From assembly GCA_029891345.1 (NCBI GenBank), contig CM057009.1, forward strand, positions 309,817,666 through 309,881,665: 64,000 bases of DNA. The letters run 5' to 3'. Origin of the DNA: Dryococelus australis (lineage: Eukaryota > Arthropoda > Insecta > Phasmatodea > Phasmatidae). Both the position numbers and the translations under genes were made by a program. Below the pieces are notes generated by a model. It made no database searches, had not been told where the DNA came from, and saw only the letters and a list, made by a program, of their open reading frames with translations. Shown one piece after another: positions 38,991 through 51,395 of the stretch; position 1 is the stretch's first letter, and the number at the start of each line of letters is the position of its first letter.

Positions 38991-40450
38991 TCTAGAATGA
39001 CAGTTGGTTCTCCTTGTTGCCTGGTATGATTGGTTTGTTTGACTGGCTAGTATAACTGGTTCATATGATTATTTGGTATGGCTGATTCATGTGGTCGGCT
39101 GGTATGGATGGTTCATATGGTCTGTTCTGTGTGGCTGGGTGACATAGTCAGATTGTGTTGCTGGCTGATATGGTCTGTTCACATGATTCGTTGGTATGGT
39201 TGGTTCGTATTCTGTTTGGCTGTTATGGATTAATTGTATGAATATATCATACGATTGGACTTGAACCATTTGCATACCTAGTAAGTTTTGTGCTGTTGGC
39301 CTGGTTGGGTAGAAATTGTGTTTGGTATGGATGATTTGTATGCTCAATTCGTATGGCTAGCTGTTATGGTTGGTTCGTATGGTCAGGTGGTCTGGTTGGT
39401 TTATATTGTTGGCTGGTATGATTGATTCGTATGGTCAGTTTGTATGGTTGGTTGGTCATGTTTGACAGTAGATCTGGTCAGCTGGTATTACCATTTGATA
39501 TGGTCAACTGTGAGTGAGATGTTTTGCAAAATTTTTCCGAAGATTTGCTGATACTTTGCGGTGTTCTAACAAAGTTTTCCAAAACCTTTGAGCGAAGAGG
39601 TTAGCAATAAGATTCGTACAAAGTGGTTTTTTTTTTTTCAAGATTGGTCGTTATCGTCTGTTGCTACAGATGGATGGCCTTGTCCATTGTTCAATTTAGT
39701 TTTGCAGGAGTTGGTCTCGGCAGAAGCCAGTATTGGGGGGGAGTCAGTTTCGGGTGGAGTCAGTCTTGGGATAAGTCAATCTTGGGCAGAGTAAGTCTTG
39801 AGTGGAGTCAGTTATTGGCCAGTATGTATGGTTGGTATTTTTGGCTGATCTGGTCAGCTTGTATGATCCTTTCGTATGGTCTGAGACAATCACGAGCGAT
39901 AGTGAGGGGGTGTTAATGGCCGACAAAATAACTAATAAAATATAGTTGTGGGAAAAGGTGGTCGAACCATAGTAAGTAAATTGAGCTGGTTGAATTGATG
40001 GTAGTGTAAGAAGTGTGCTCCATGGCTTGGTGGTTATTGTAGGAGGGGAGCCGAATTTACTAATGATATATTCTTCATGTTTGGGGGCCTCGTCGCCAAC
40101 AGGTATGGAAATGGCCGACATGTGAGCTCCCTGGTGGTTGATGCTAAAAACACGAATTACCAACACACTGTAGCGGCCAATACGGTAACTATGGGTTAAA
40201 AGTGCAATCTAGTGACCAACAGATAACAAGATTATTTGACAGAGGTGGAGGTTTCATTTGTTACTTAAAGCCGATAATTAATTTTTGTGGGGGAGGCTGT
40301 AGATTAATCGACTATATAGCCAACGAAATATAAAGTTTTGGGTTCAGTTATCTACTGGTCAACTTATGGGGATGGAGTGTATGCTCCGCTATCTGTACAA
40401 GAACAGAACACTTAATTGTGTGATGTTAAGGCGAATATTTTCTGATTTTT
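38991..40450 (+). repeat. Degenerate TATGGTTGGT-rich low-complexity tract
   Basis: From 39005 to about 39520 the sequence is a decayed short-period repeat of GGT(A/T)TGGTTGGTTCGTATGGTC type. From 39700 to 39880 it shifts to GGAGTCAGTCTTGGG phrases. Similar TATGGTTGG text occurs in the inverted arms (58990-59400 and, complemented, 45960-46400), so the tract may be related to them. No gene. Confidence 0.55.
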
Positions 40451-40564
40451 TTATTTTTTATTTTTTGTATTTGTTAAGTTATTATAAATGCTGGCTTTAA
40501 ATTACTCCTGGAAATTTAAAAAAATGTTTTATAACTTTGAATATTTTAAAGATATTTCCTTGAT

Positions 40565-40925
40565 TTGTACAGTTGCTAGGGAGGTGGAGGTGGGCATGAT
40601 TATGGGTGGTGAAAAGGGGAGTGAATTTGTGGAGGATATCATGGGTGGGGGAGGTTGAAAGAGTGTAATGGGGTGATTAGGAGGGACAAGGGGGTGTCAG
40701 GATGAGGTGGTGTGATGGAGTGGATGAGTGATGGTCGGGGTGGGGGAGTTGGAGGGTTTGAGGAGGGAGAGATTTGATGGGTTTTAGGAATGTTGGATAA
40801 GGGTTTGAGGGGTGATGGGGGATAGGAAGTGTGTGAGGGTGTGGAAGTTAGGGTAGGGTTAGGTGGTGCGATGTGGTGGGGGAGTAGTGTTGGGGTTGAT
40901 CGGGGGTGTGGGAGCATTGTGAAGG
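40565..40925 (+). repeat. G-rich low-complexity block
   Basis: Dense GGTGG, GGGGAG and GGGTTTGAGG phrases give strong purine/G strand bias. The minus-strand Pro/Ser/Thr-rich frame over it is a by-product of composition. Nothing recognised follows up to 41790. Confidence 0.6.
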
Positions 40926-41792
40926 GTGGTTGTTGGAGGAGAGGACTATGACAGCGAATCTGCTGGGCTTGGCTCCGAGCCTTCGAATCCAAAATGCTGC
41001 TCTAAGGAATTTTGGCTCCTGCATCGAGGTGCCTCAAATCCGCTTTGCTCATTTGAGGACTTGGTTGATAAATGTTCCCATTTGGGGTGTGAGCAAGTGT
41101 TATTTTGGTCAAAGTTATCGATTTCTGAAGTGGTTTTTTGGCTAAACTGATACTTTTGTTCTGTCGGACATAGTGAAATTTAACATGGCTGATGGCTCCA
41201 TTTTCCAATCCCTGCATTCTCGGACGGCTCCAAGCTCCGATTCAGACGATCCGTGTCCCCGAAAGTACATAACTATAGTACTGTAAATTTATATTGCTTT
41301 CAATCAGGTGAAAAATCATTCAGTAGTGTAATAATTGTATTCAGTAGTTTATCAATGGCATTTAGGGAAGATTACATATAATGAATGCAACACCGAGACT
41401 ACATTTGAAATTGTTAATGGAATACAGATGAATATGCTCGAATTAAAAAAAAAATTACGCGATGCTTTGTTGCTCAAGGGAACATTCGAATTCGAATTCC
41501 ATTAGTACAAAAGCTTGATTTTTTAAAACTTTACACATGCCTTGAAAATACTAAGATTTTATATGCATGCACTGTCATGATGGCCAGAAAAACAGATCCA
41601 TGATATATAAGTTTGGTAACCTGTGTTAACAATTTTGCCACTGTGTTTGTAGTATGGCCCAATAGGTTAGCTGGTAAATTAATTTTAGATTATAATAATA
41701 ATTTGGGTGCTCTGTCTATTTGGCCTATGCTGACTGCAAAATAGGCCATAGAAAGAAACCGCAATATGCAGGATGATCGACCTAACGTGTAG

Positions 41793-42140
41793 ACCCCCAA
41801 AATTTCCGGAGTAGTTTCAAATCACGAAATGCGGTTTTCGCTAAATTATGTATGGGGGCAAGTAATTTTCTGCAAAGTGATAATTCGTAACATGCATATA
41901 TATGGACAGAAATATTTAAATAACATATGATTTTTCCCCTGGAAAAATACATTTATTTCAACGGCATCTGAAAGTGCATGCAAAGAGAGATTCAGTGATA
42001 TAGCACATGCAATGGAAAGTAACACAGAAATACCAAGAAATAATGTGCAAATATGATTAAGTTAAGTGGGCCGGTGCCATTGGGAAGTGGACCTGTACTC
42101 ACAGCTGTAAGCAAGCAACATGTCCCGTTAGTTATCTTGG
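41793..42140 (+). repeat. Left long terminal inverted repeat
   Basis: It starts near ACCCCCAAAATTTCC and ends near CAGCTGTAAGCAAGCAACATG. It pairs with 43605-43950 over about 350 bases with scattered differences and small gaps. Confidence 0.85.
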
Positions 42141-43604
42141 CAGGACCTCTTCCTAGTAGCAGTACAGCACCATTCCCAATAATCTGTCATCTTAAGTGTT
42201 ATTGCAGAGTGTGGCTGTACATGAGCAATGAAGTTCACGAATTAGGAAAATCTGTACCCTCTACTCATTTATGGTGAGTGTGGCAGAAATGACGACCAAG
42301 CCGTCCAAATATATGGTGAAAGGTATCCTAATCGGGCGCCTATCTCATGGCAAACACTACAAAGAATTTGCACACGTCTCTTGTCACAAGGTGATTGTAA
42401 TTCCACATTAGTGCGACGAAAGACTGCTATGAACGAGACGCATATACACTGTGTGTTGGCACATGTCAATGCAAACCCCCAAATGGGTACACGAGAACTT
42501 TCCAGGTTCGTAGGAATAAGTAAAACTCGTGTGTTACGGATACTGCACCAATGGAAATTCCATCCATATCACTTGGCTATTCATAAGGCATTACATGAAG
42601 GTGATTTCCAGCAGCGTGTTCAGTTTCGCAGGTTTGTTCTGATCTATGTAAGTGATGACAGCAATTTCCTGAAGATCATACTATTTACTGATGAAGCGAC
42701 CTTCACAAACCATGGGCGCATAAATTTACGAAATATGGACTACTGGGAGACGAAAAACCCCCATTGGGTCAGCCACGTGGAGCATCAGCGACAGTGGAAA
42801 GTGAACATGTGGTGTGGAATCGTTGGAGACTACATAATATGGCCATACTTCATTCAAGGGACTAAGACCGGCTGTAAGTAAGCCTATTTTCCTCAGAAAG
42901 ACTTTACAGGCACTTCTGGAAGACTTACTGCTCGACATACGTCGTGATATGTGGTTTCAGCATAATGGTTGTCGTGCACATTTTCCTTTGGTGGCAAGGC
43001 AATTGTAAAATGAAACCTTTCCAAAATGGTGGTTAAGGCGTGTTGGTGTTGTAAGGTGGTCAGCTCGCACCCCCGACCTCACACCTCTCGAATTTTTCCT
43101 TTGGGGAACACTGAAATATAGGGTGTACAGCACAGTTCCTACGACGCCAGAAAACATGCAGGAATGCATTGTGGCAGCTTGCTGAGGTATTACACCAGAA
43201 ACACTTCATGCTGCTCGTCGCTTGCTACATGCGCGTTTACAGACGTGTATTGCTGTCGATGGTAAACTCATCGAACTCATGCTGTAAAAAGACCTAATGT
43301 AAGCGTTTCAACCATAACTGTGTTCTTTTGTACTACGCATGCATATGCGATTGCATTTTTGTTTAGGTTGGTTTGTTCTATTTTTGTTGTACATCTGTAC
43401 GCACTTGTTACTCAGTACAGTTAATTACTAAGAAACAAATCTCCTGAACTAAATTGGTATCTGAATAAAATGTAGTGATATCAGACTTGCACTCGCATTG
43501 CCCGTCTTCCCTCTGCTGAAGTGCTTTCTTTGTCCAATGTCGCATTCCGTGCCTTTTGCCCAATTAAGGTAATGCTAAGCTGCTACAAGGAAGCGGTTCT
43601 GCCA

Positions 43605-43950
43605 AGATGAGTCACGGCACATGGTGCTTGCTTACAGCTGTAAGTACAGGACCACTGCCCCATGCTACCGGCCGACATAACATAATCATATTTGCACATT
43701 ATTTCGTGGCGTTTCTGTGATACTTTCAATCGCATATCCTATATCACTGAATTAATCTTTGCACGTACTTTCAGATGCTATAGAAAAAATGTTGTTTCGA
43801 GGGGAAAAATCATGTGTAATTTTATTATTTCTGTACATGCACGTTTTACAAATCATCACTTTGCGGCAAATTACATGCCCCGGTACGTACTTTCATTTAG
43901 CGAAAACCACATTTCGTAATCTGTAACCATTATGGAAATTTTGGGAGTTT
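43605..43950 (-). repeat. Right long terminal inverted repeat
   Basis: The reverse complement of the left repeat. The terminal phrase on the plus strand is GGAAATTTTGGGAG. The exact outer boundary and TA duplication are not certain. Confidence 0.85.
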
Positions 43951-44289
43951 CCATATTAGGCGGGCCATTTTGTATAATGAGGAACTAATTTCAATTCATA
44001 CAAACACAAAATAAAATTTCAGTTCTGGACCACTGGGATACTCCAATCCAGATAAAATAGAGAGGAACAGAAAGCAGTAAGGATCTTTACCAAACCAAAG
44101 ACAGCATGATCACAGTTCCTGAATTCACTCAACTCTCAAGAAATGTACTCTGTACATTTTTTCTCAATAAACTTCAGTGAATAGATATAGTTTCTTCGGG
44201 CACACCGGGATCCGGGAGTGGATCGGTGGATATGGACGTCATGTTGGCTGATGTCACGTAACTTCCATGTTGGATTCTGCCATGTTCGT

Positions 44290-44430
44290 AGCTAGTATGC
44301 CACTATCTTTGTAGCCAGTATGTCATCTTGGGCCGCCATATTTATAGCCAGTATGTCACCATCTTGGACCGCCATTTTTAAAGCCCGTACATCGCCATCC
44401 TGGACTGCCATCTTGGTGACCAGCATGCCA
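44290..44430 (-). promoter_or_regulatory. Tandem YY1/Pho-like motif cluster, left arm
   Basis: Repeated phrases of about 30-36 bp contain CCATCTTGG and GCCGCCAT (minus strand: CCAAGATGG, ATGGCGGC), separated by GTAGCCAGTATGTCA. AAGATGGCGGC is the known YY1/Pho consensus. Binding is inference only. Confidence 0.5.
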
Positions 44431-44943
44431 TTTTATCAAGCTCTTGCATTTCGAGGGATTTCTCCGAGTGCTCACATTTTTTCTTTGGTATTCTTTATGT
44501 TTCTTTCTCTCTACTTCTCTCTCCTTATTTACTTTCTTCCTTTCTCTTGCTCTTTATCTTTCTCTCTTTCTTGCTCTTTCTCTCCCATTCGTTCATTTGT
44601 TTACATCAGCTGTTACTGGAGGCCGCCATCTCGGTTGTTGTCGTTTGTCATTGGAGGCTGCCATCTTCGTTTACATTTACATGGAAGCCATCATCTTTGT
44701 TTACATTTACATGTAGTCCACCATCTTTGTTTTTTATTTGTCATTTGTTTCCCACTTTAGTTATGGCATTGGCCGTTATGAGCGCCGCCATCTTGGTTCT
44801 GGCATTGGCTGCTAGGTGGGGCACCAGTCGTTCGATTAGTCGATCTCGCATCTGCTGCATGCGCTCGGCCGCCATATTCGTTCTGGAGTTGGTACTTGAG
44901 GCACTGCTTTTTTTAGAACTCAAAAAACTATCTGGAATGAGCA

Positions 44944-45000
44944 TGGGATCGAACTGCCAAACCTTGAGTCGCCAGACTTTAGACTACTCGGCTATTGCGA
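44944..45000 (-). other. tRNA-Leu-like Pol III promoter segment, left arm
   Basis: On the minus strand an A box TAGCCGAGTAGTC, an anticodon-arm-like ACTCAAGG and a B box GCAGTTCGATCCC follow one another as in tRNA-Leu (CAA type). The acceptor stem does not pair, so it is tRNA-derived, not a tRNA gene. Transcription would run outward to the element end at 44180. Confidence 0.6.
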
Positions 45001-47170
45001 CATGCATTGGGACAAGAGTTTATAAGAACCTATATAGCTTGGAGACAAATAAATAATATCTTGTCTCTCGTTAAAGACATTACATTTTTATTTCTTATAT
45101 AATTTCTAAGGTTTTTATTTACATATCAATAATTTTTATGTATCACTTTTTGTATTATTTACATATAATAATTTTTATATATAATATTATTTTTTATTAT
45201 ATTTTTAAGTTTTTTTTATTGTTTTGGTTTAACTTGTATATATATATATTATTTAAATTTTAACTTATATACTTTATAAGTATTTTATTTTTATTTTTAT
45301 CATTTTGTATATCATATTTTTATTTAACTTTTATAAAGAAGTGTATTGAGTGTCGTGTCTACAGATTTGTATTTTTTAGACAGATAAGAATATGTTATCA
45401 GAAAAGATATATGACTACGTGACTATGACAAGTGACATATTGGATTTTTTAATAACTATATATAAAAAATGGATTAGTAAATATATGCCAAGTGTCATAT
45501 CTTAGGAACATTGATTATTCACACATTTTCGATTTTTATTTACATGTAATAATTTTTTTTTCCTATCCCAGACTTAAGTATTTACATTCCCAGACTTAAG
45601 TATTTACATGTAGGGACTTTCTAACGTATGTTGAACTTAGAAAATATTTCCTACCCCTATTCTAGGACTAATAAATTTTTCCAACAGACCATCCCATTAT
45701 CATACAGAACAGTTCAATATCGACTTAACCTTACCTTATCATATTGTAAGAACTCTGGATATATATTATATTTCTCTCAACTTTCACTTAACCTAACCAC
45801 CACACTCTAGTCATCTCCAGAACCCCTCTTCTCCTCCCCTTCTTACAGTCTTAATTATCAACTATATTGAATGGTATTGAGTACCAAATAAGATATAAAT
45901 CCCTTCACCATAGCATTAGCTTGTCTCATTCGTGCTATTAAAAATACAGGTCATATCCACCACCATACCTCAGATTTTCCATTTCAGCCCATATAACCTC
46001 ACCAGTTACACATATAAACAAGCCATACCAGCAGCCGAACCAATCAAATATTCCAATCATAAGCTCCAACCATGCTATCATAAGATCAATACTATTAATT
46101 TAAACATCTACGACACCCATATTGTCTTAATTCCCAAATACCATCCAATCATAGTAACCAACCATACCAACTAAGCGTTCTGCCCCTCTCATGATAACTA
46201 AACATCCCATCAAACCATTACACTCTTACAAACTAGTCAAACAAATAAAAACCCATTCTCCTCACAGCATCGAAGCTACACTTTCTTCATAGTGCCAAAA
46301 AAATCAAACATGTGATCAGGTCATACCAGTCAACATAACAGCTATACCAAACATATACGGAAAATAACAGTACAACCAAATCAATCTTGTATGCATTCTA
46401 ACCCAAGTCAGGACTTTGAATATATTTTTTATTTGGTTTATCTCGCCATCCACTTAACCTAATCACCAGTCCAAGTAAAAATTCCATTTAGTCACCTTCG
46501 CTGTCCACCTCGTGTAGAACTTAGAATGTATTTTCATATTGTGTAGGACAGTGAATATTTTTAACTTAGTCACGCCCATTCTACCCCATGTCAGGTCTTT
46601 GAATATTTGTTATTTCTCTTGACATTTTTTTTTATATCATGAAAAGTGTACCTATAGAGCTACGGAGCGAGTCATTTTTGAGCCAAGAGTCAAATAATCA
46701 GTCTTGTGAGTGGTCGGTCTGACAGGAGTTAGTTGTCTGCTTTAATTGTGACGATGAGTTCAACCTGGGTGAAGATAACACGAGGACGAAATATATTTTC
46801 TCATTAAGAAGAACTTACTCACTTGCATCCAAAATATTTACCTCATTTCATTCATTGGCCATTTAGAACTCAATCGCTGTTACGAATACTATAGCCTTCC
46901 TACAACATGCGCTCGCATAAATGTTGATTTAAAATACCACTTTTTAGATAAGTCTTTCAGGGAAGCAGAAATACATATTAGTATGAATATATACATTTGT
47001 ATGTTATTATTTACGTTACTTTTCTTTTTATTCGCATTCATGTTATGCTATTCAATAGATAAATCACTGCATTTTTGCAGAGTATATGCTCTACCAATCA
47101 TCATCAGACGAGATGTGCGCACCATTTACTAGAATTCAAGCAGGCCTCAGCCCTCATTGACCGTACCAAA

Positions 47171-50100
47171 ATACTCACACGTCCAACATGTTTGTCATAG
47201 CACCAGGCACCGGCCAAATATCATACCAGACATTAATATAAATCATTATATCAACCAACAAACTAGTTAATTATGCCAGCCATCCATATTAATAGCTAGG
47301 TGAAACCTACAAGGTAACATACCTCCAGCATACTTAACAACCATATCGAATGGTAGCCTACTGAGTACTGAAACATATATACTGTATAATAACTTTCACC
47401 ATGTTAAGGGGTTAAACAATTTTTTTTTTTTTACTATATGTAATTTCACCTTTGATATGCCTTTATATAGGCGTGATCGACGTAATAAATAGTTATGTTT
47501 CAAGTGTGAAATATTCCAATCCTTGTTATTAGCGATGCTGCGATATACGTCTGGGCCAGAGTACTGGGTTCGAATCTGGTATCATGTTGTCAATATGTTC
47601 AGAAAATTTTTACGCTTTGCATATGTCGTCAATTCATCATAGTCTGTAAAATATGCATTTATCATAGCAGTTTTGAAGTCCGCATTTTCGTTCTTAGGGA
47701 CACCTGGATTTTTGTTTACAACTTCTGGCAATCTGTATCTCTCACATTTTTCATAGCAACACTTTTATTTCCCTTCATCATCCATTGTGTTGAAACACGA
47801 TAAATGCTCGCGCAATGTTATGGGCGCTTTCGCTGAAGATCTTGTCTCCGCACAATAACGAAATTGTTAGGCGAATAATATATTAAAGGCAAAATGAAAT
47901 TATTCTGGAGTCGGGATCAAATTAATGTTATTAATGGTGCAAGTTTTCGTAAGATTATTAGCGCAATTCGTGCACTGTTTAGTGTGCATGTGCACCTGTT
48001 ATAAATCTGTAACTGTAAGGGATGGCGTAGGGACCCGTGTCCGTAGTCCGGAAGTATTCAAAAAATATTAATTCACTTTCGGACTTAGAAAAATATCGGA
48101 CAACGTTTTCCAAATGATGGGAGAAAATGTGTCTTTAAGAATAAAAAACCATATAACGAAAATGGAATTGATTTGTCCTGGTAATTGTAACAGGCCCGAT
48201 TTGAGAATTAATTGTATGCGTGTATATATGTATGTGTATATATAATATATAACATAATACATAGAAATATAAATTATATTTAATAACAAGTAATTACGAT
48301 TTATGCATAAATCTTGTGTCGAGCAATGTGTAAATTATGTGAATGTTTACTTCTCATAGGACACTACAGCCGTGTCAGACTGTAAAAGCGAATGCCTGTT
48401 TACAGAATATTAGCAAACAATTATATCTTTCAGTCTCGTATTGACTACGTTCTCGGGAAGCTGTACCTAGCTAAACAAGAACAAGAAAGGTGTAAGAATT
48501 GAAATGAAATATATTTTTGTATAAACAAATAGAATACTGTAAAATATTTTAGCCCATCAATACATCTTGACGCCAAAATCACAGAATCACGCAATTAAGC
48601 GTGTGTTTTCTATTATCTGCGCTTCTTAACCGACTAAGTTTTACAGAAAAAAACTGTTTTATATTAATTTGAAAAATATCAAGTTTGTAGCAAATTTTCG
48701 TCAGCAGTCCCATTTAAAAACATAATTATATTAACATTGAGTTAATCGTATAACACTTGATGGGAAAAATATTTGGCTGCTTTGAGGATACGATAGAGGG
48801 TTTTACGTGAACACGCCTGCATTAGCAGGTCTTAGCGCCTTAGCACATCGGAGTCGTGAGATGTACTGCCCGGAAATGTTTGTCCTTGCCCGAAATTGCA
48901 AACAGTCGCCGAGAGCCCCCACCCCGCCTCACATGCGTTCGACACCAACTCAAGATCATGCCCGCATCCTTGTATACAAATCTAACGAAATCACGTTTAT
49001 TTCAATAGTAAGTGTATTATTGTTATAGGGCGGAATGGATATCTCTGCAATAATTAGGCTACATCGTCCTGGTTGCCATGTGTCGGTCTGATTTTAAAGA
49101 CGTCTTCACGACACAGATTTTTTGGCCTTAATTTAACCCCTTGCTTGTACCCGCAGTGCCGTCTGTGTTGTGCGCTCGCGAGAGAGTACTGAAAGCGTCT
49201 GACTTGAATAAATTCCATTTTACTGCTGAACAGTCGAGGTTCATACAGAATGCCTATAGACAGTTTTGTTCCTTTAGAACTACGAGATAAAATAAAATGG
49301 CAGTGCACTTCTCCCACTCTTTATTTCCATACATATCAGTCATTTTCTATTTTTCTGCCTAGCAGTTTACTCCATTACAGCTGTCAAAAAAAACTTGTTT
49401 TACCTAAGGTGAACTCCACTCCCGTGCTGTTCTTTGGGAAGAAGATTAAGTTTGAAATTGGGGCTCAAATATGTTTCTATCGGAAGTTGGTCGGTACTAC
49501 AGGAAATATGTATGTATTGGGCCATGCCGAAATTATGTTTAATTCATAAGTAATAAATAAAACCTATATTGGTCCTAATATTTTATAATTATATTTAAAT
49601 TTATTATTATTATTTCTATTATATATTTATTACTAAAAGAGAGGTAATTACGTAGACAGACATACGTACACGCCACTGATTAACCCACACCCCTGTGACA
49701 TATGGCAGTGATATCAGTTCCTGCAGTGAACTCACTACGAGGATGCCACCCTCGTGTTGGCATACATATGTACAGTAATTGAACAGTTTATTTAAGCTCC
49801 AACATGCAGGCAATAAGCTGTATTTGGCCATTAATACTTAAATTAGAAAAATGTAATTATATTAAACTTATTGGTATATAACTCAGAAAAATTTCAACAT
49901 TATAATTTTTTTTAATGCCGATTACTCTATTTTCTTCTATAACACCAACAAACATCAGCTGACACAGTAATTTGTAAACGGTGCCGGAGGAGTTAGTTTA
50001 CGAGTTCTCCTAACTTAACAACACCGCTTTGTGTCCAGGGTTGTATGTTACTGAGAAATAAGGGCCCCTTCGTTTTTTTTCTGAAAATAAATAATTAAGT

Positions 50101-50540
50101 TACAACCACAACACACCACTAGGGTGTATTGTCCCTACGATTCACCTTATAGGTGAATAAATTCACTGTCAGTGGCCACAGTCAGTAAGTGAATACGTAT
50201 TTTCACGTGTGTGTCACTATACCTTGGTTTGAAACTGTGGTAGATCAATGAACATTTTATTTATTATGTCTGTAGTAGTAATTCTCAGAACATCAATAAC
50301 TAATTCCAGAAAAAGACCATAGTTGGATAAAAATTAAAGCAATTTAAAAAAAAAATTATAAAACTGAATTATTATTTTACCATGAAGAAATAATTGACAA
50401 GAAAAGAAAATTAATTATATTCGTAAAGAAATTACACAAGGAATAAATAAATAAAATACTCAAATACATTTACGTACACTATTTATTTAGTACGCAGTCA
50501 TTACAAAACATATTTATAATTTTTTAAAAATTAGTTGTTG
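47171..50540. other. AT-rich interior between the inverted arms, left part
   Basis: No gene recognised. A tRNA-like segment at 47529-47583 (plus) has a B box GGTTCGAATCTGG. The frames at 48807-49028 and 49250-49549 have no family resemblance. TA-rich short runs occur near 48225-48275. Confidence 0.45.
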
Positions 50541-50547
50541 TAGTTCT

Positions 50548-50922
50548 CTACTTTCGAAGACTGTCACATACAATGCTAAGAAGTTCTCGAATGACTGTAA
50601 GCATTAGCTTCTTGCGAAAGGCAGCGCCAGTCTCTGGATCATGACGATGTCCATCGGCCCCCAGTTGACCATCCACCTCATAACAGCAGGACTGCAAATC
50701 TTGCTCCTCCTCAACAGTTGGTTCTACGACTTCTGCCTCTCGAATGGTGGGACCACCGACAACAGCAGGTCCGGCATCCACAGCTCTAAGAATATGCACT
50801 GCTGGGCGGCGCCGACGGGTAGGTGCAGGTTTTCGTTTCCCGAGATGGAGGCAGACACATGCGTGGCGAGTACCGTCACGTTGGGCTGGCGCCGACACCA
50901 GCTTTAAATTATCAATTGACAA
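50548..50922 (-). CDS. Unrecognised open frame, 124 residues
   Basis: An intact minus-strand frame with an Arg/Pro-rich middle (T-R-R-R-R-P), an acidic stretch (V-E-E-E-Q-D-L) and a Leu-rich C-terminal helix-like end. It directly follows, with no gap, the protease-like end of the LTR fossil on the same strand. It could be part of that element, a captured host piece or chance. The C-terminal helix faintly recalls BESS-type tails, which is not enough for a call. A polyadenylation site was not identified. Confidence 0.3.
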   Translation of the reverse strand: MSIDNLKLVSAPAQRDGTRHACVCLHLGKRKPAPTRRRRPAVHILRAVDAGPAVVGGPTIREAEVVEPTVEEEQDLQSCCYEVDGQLGADGHRHDPETGAAFRKKLMLTVIRELLSIVCDSLRK

Positions 50923-51395
50923 GAATTATTGCGAAAAATTAGATAGAGATGCGTCAATATCCTCAGTTGCGCCTGCTGGAGAAAATATTCCCTTAACTGG
51001 GGTTCGTTTGTCTTTATTCACTAAGGTGGTCGCCATCCAGGAACGAGAACATCCTGTATCCATTAAGGCATTATATGTTTCCCCAGCTAGTCTCACAAGG
51101 ACACGCGGTGTTGATGTTTTCACATACCCCGTGCGACACTCCTCCTTAGCGACTGGCTCGGTCTCCTTATTGAATGACTCTAAGAACGGCCGGTGGCTCA
51201 GATTTCGCTGACACCTTTCAACACCGCCAACTGGTCCCGTGTAGTTATTTACAGGACTGTGTGCTCCCGTGCGTGGTAACTCAATTCGTGTCTCACCAAT
51301 CCCGAACCTTTGTTTAAATCGGTGGAACTGCGCCGCAACGTCTGTATGAAATGGGACCTCCCTATCGGGAAATAATAGCAATCGTCCGCTGATGA

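Larger units (their letters stand above)
41793..43950 (+). mobile_element. Tc1/mariner-like element with about 350-bp terminal inverted repeats
   Basis: A transposase relic runs from about 42255 to 43287 on the plus strand. Its best part (42381-42878) has a helix-turn-helix (I-S-K-T-R-V-L-R-I-L), then L-F-T-D-E-A-T-F with the first catalytic Asp and W-C-G-I-V-G-D. The later Q-H-N-G-C-R-A-H and L-T-P-L-E-F-F-L-W-G blocks are readable in other frames, so there are at least two or three frame breaks. The arms 41793-42140 and 43605-43950 are inverted repeats matching almost throughout (for example AAATTTCC, GGTTTTCGCTAAAT, TGATTTTTCCCCT, CAGTGATATAG, AATAATGTGCAAATATGATTA, CAGCTGTAAGCAAGCA). A likely old but full-length copy. 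Confidence 0.88.
44180..47170 (+). repeat. Left arm of a giant inverted repeat (about 2.9 kb)
   Basis: Pairs in inverted orientation with 58255-61378. The outer end is abrupt: ATAGATATAG then GGGCACACCGGGATCCGGGA, with no convincing match outside. From the outside inwards come short repeats with ATGGCGG-type motifs (44290-44430), a pyrimidine tract (44480-44590), more of the motifs (44620-44880), a tRNA-Leu-like segment on the minus strand (44944-45000), an AT-rich part, 'CTTAACCTAACCACCACACTCTAG' (45786-45809) and 'GAAGATAACACGAGGACGAAATATATTTTC' (about 46771-46800). No coding frame of note. The arm has the SINE-free site corresponding to 59622-59925 of its partner. Confidence 0.9.

Noticed and set aside
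40639-40992. Proline-rich 117-residue protein on the minus strand
   Set aside because: The frame follows from a G-rich low-complexity tract. No start context, splice sites or conserved motif.
44320-45056. Overlapping plus-strand frames of up to 169 residues in the left arm
   Set aside because: They arise from the pyrimidine tract and the short motif repeats, and the right arm does not preserve them as codons.
48421-48495. Possible further host exon after a TATCTTTCAG acceptor
   Set aside because: Only phase 0 is open, which does not match the phase-1 exit of exon D, and no convincing donor follows.
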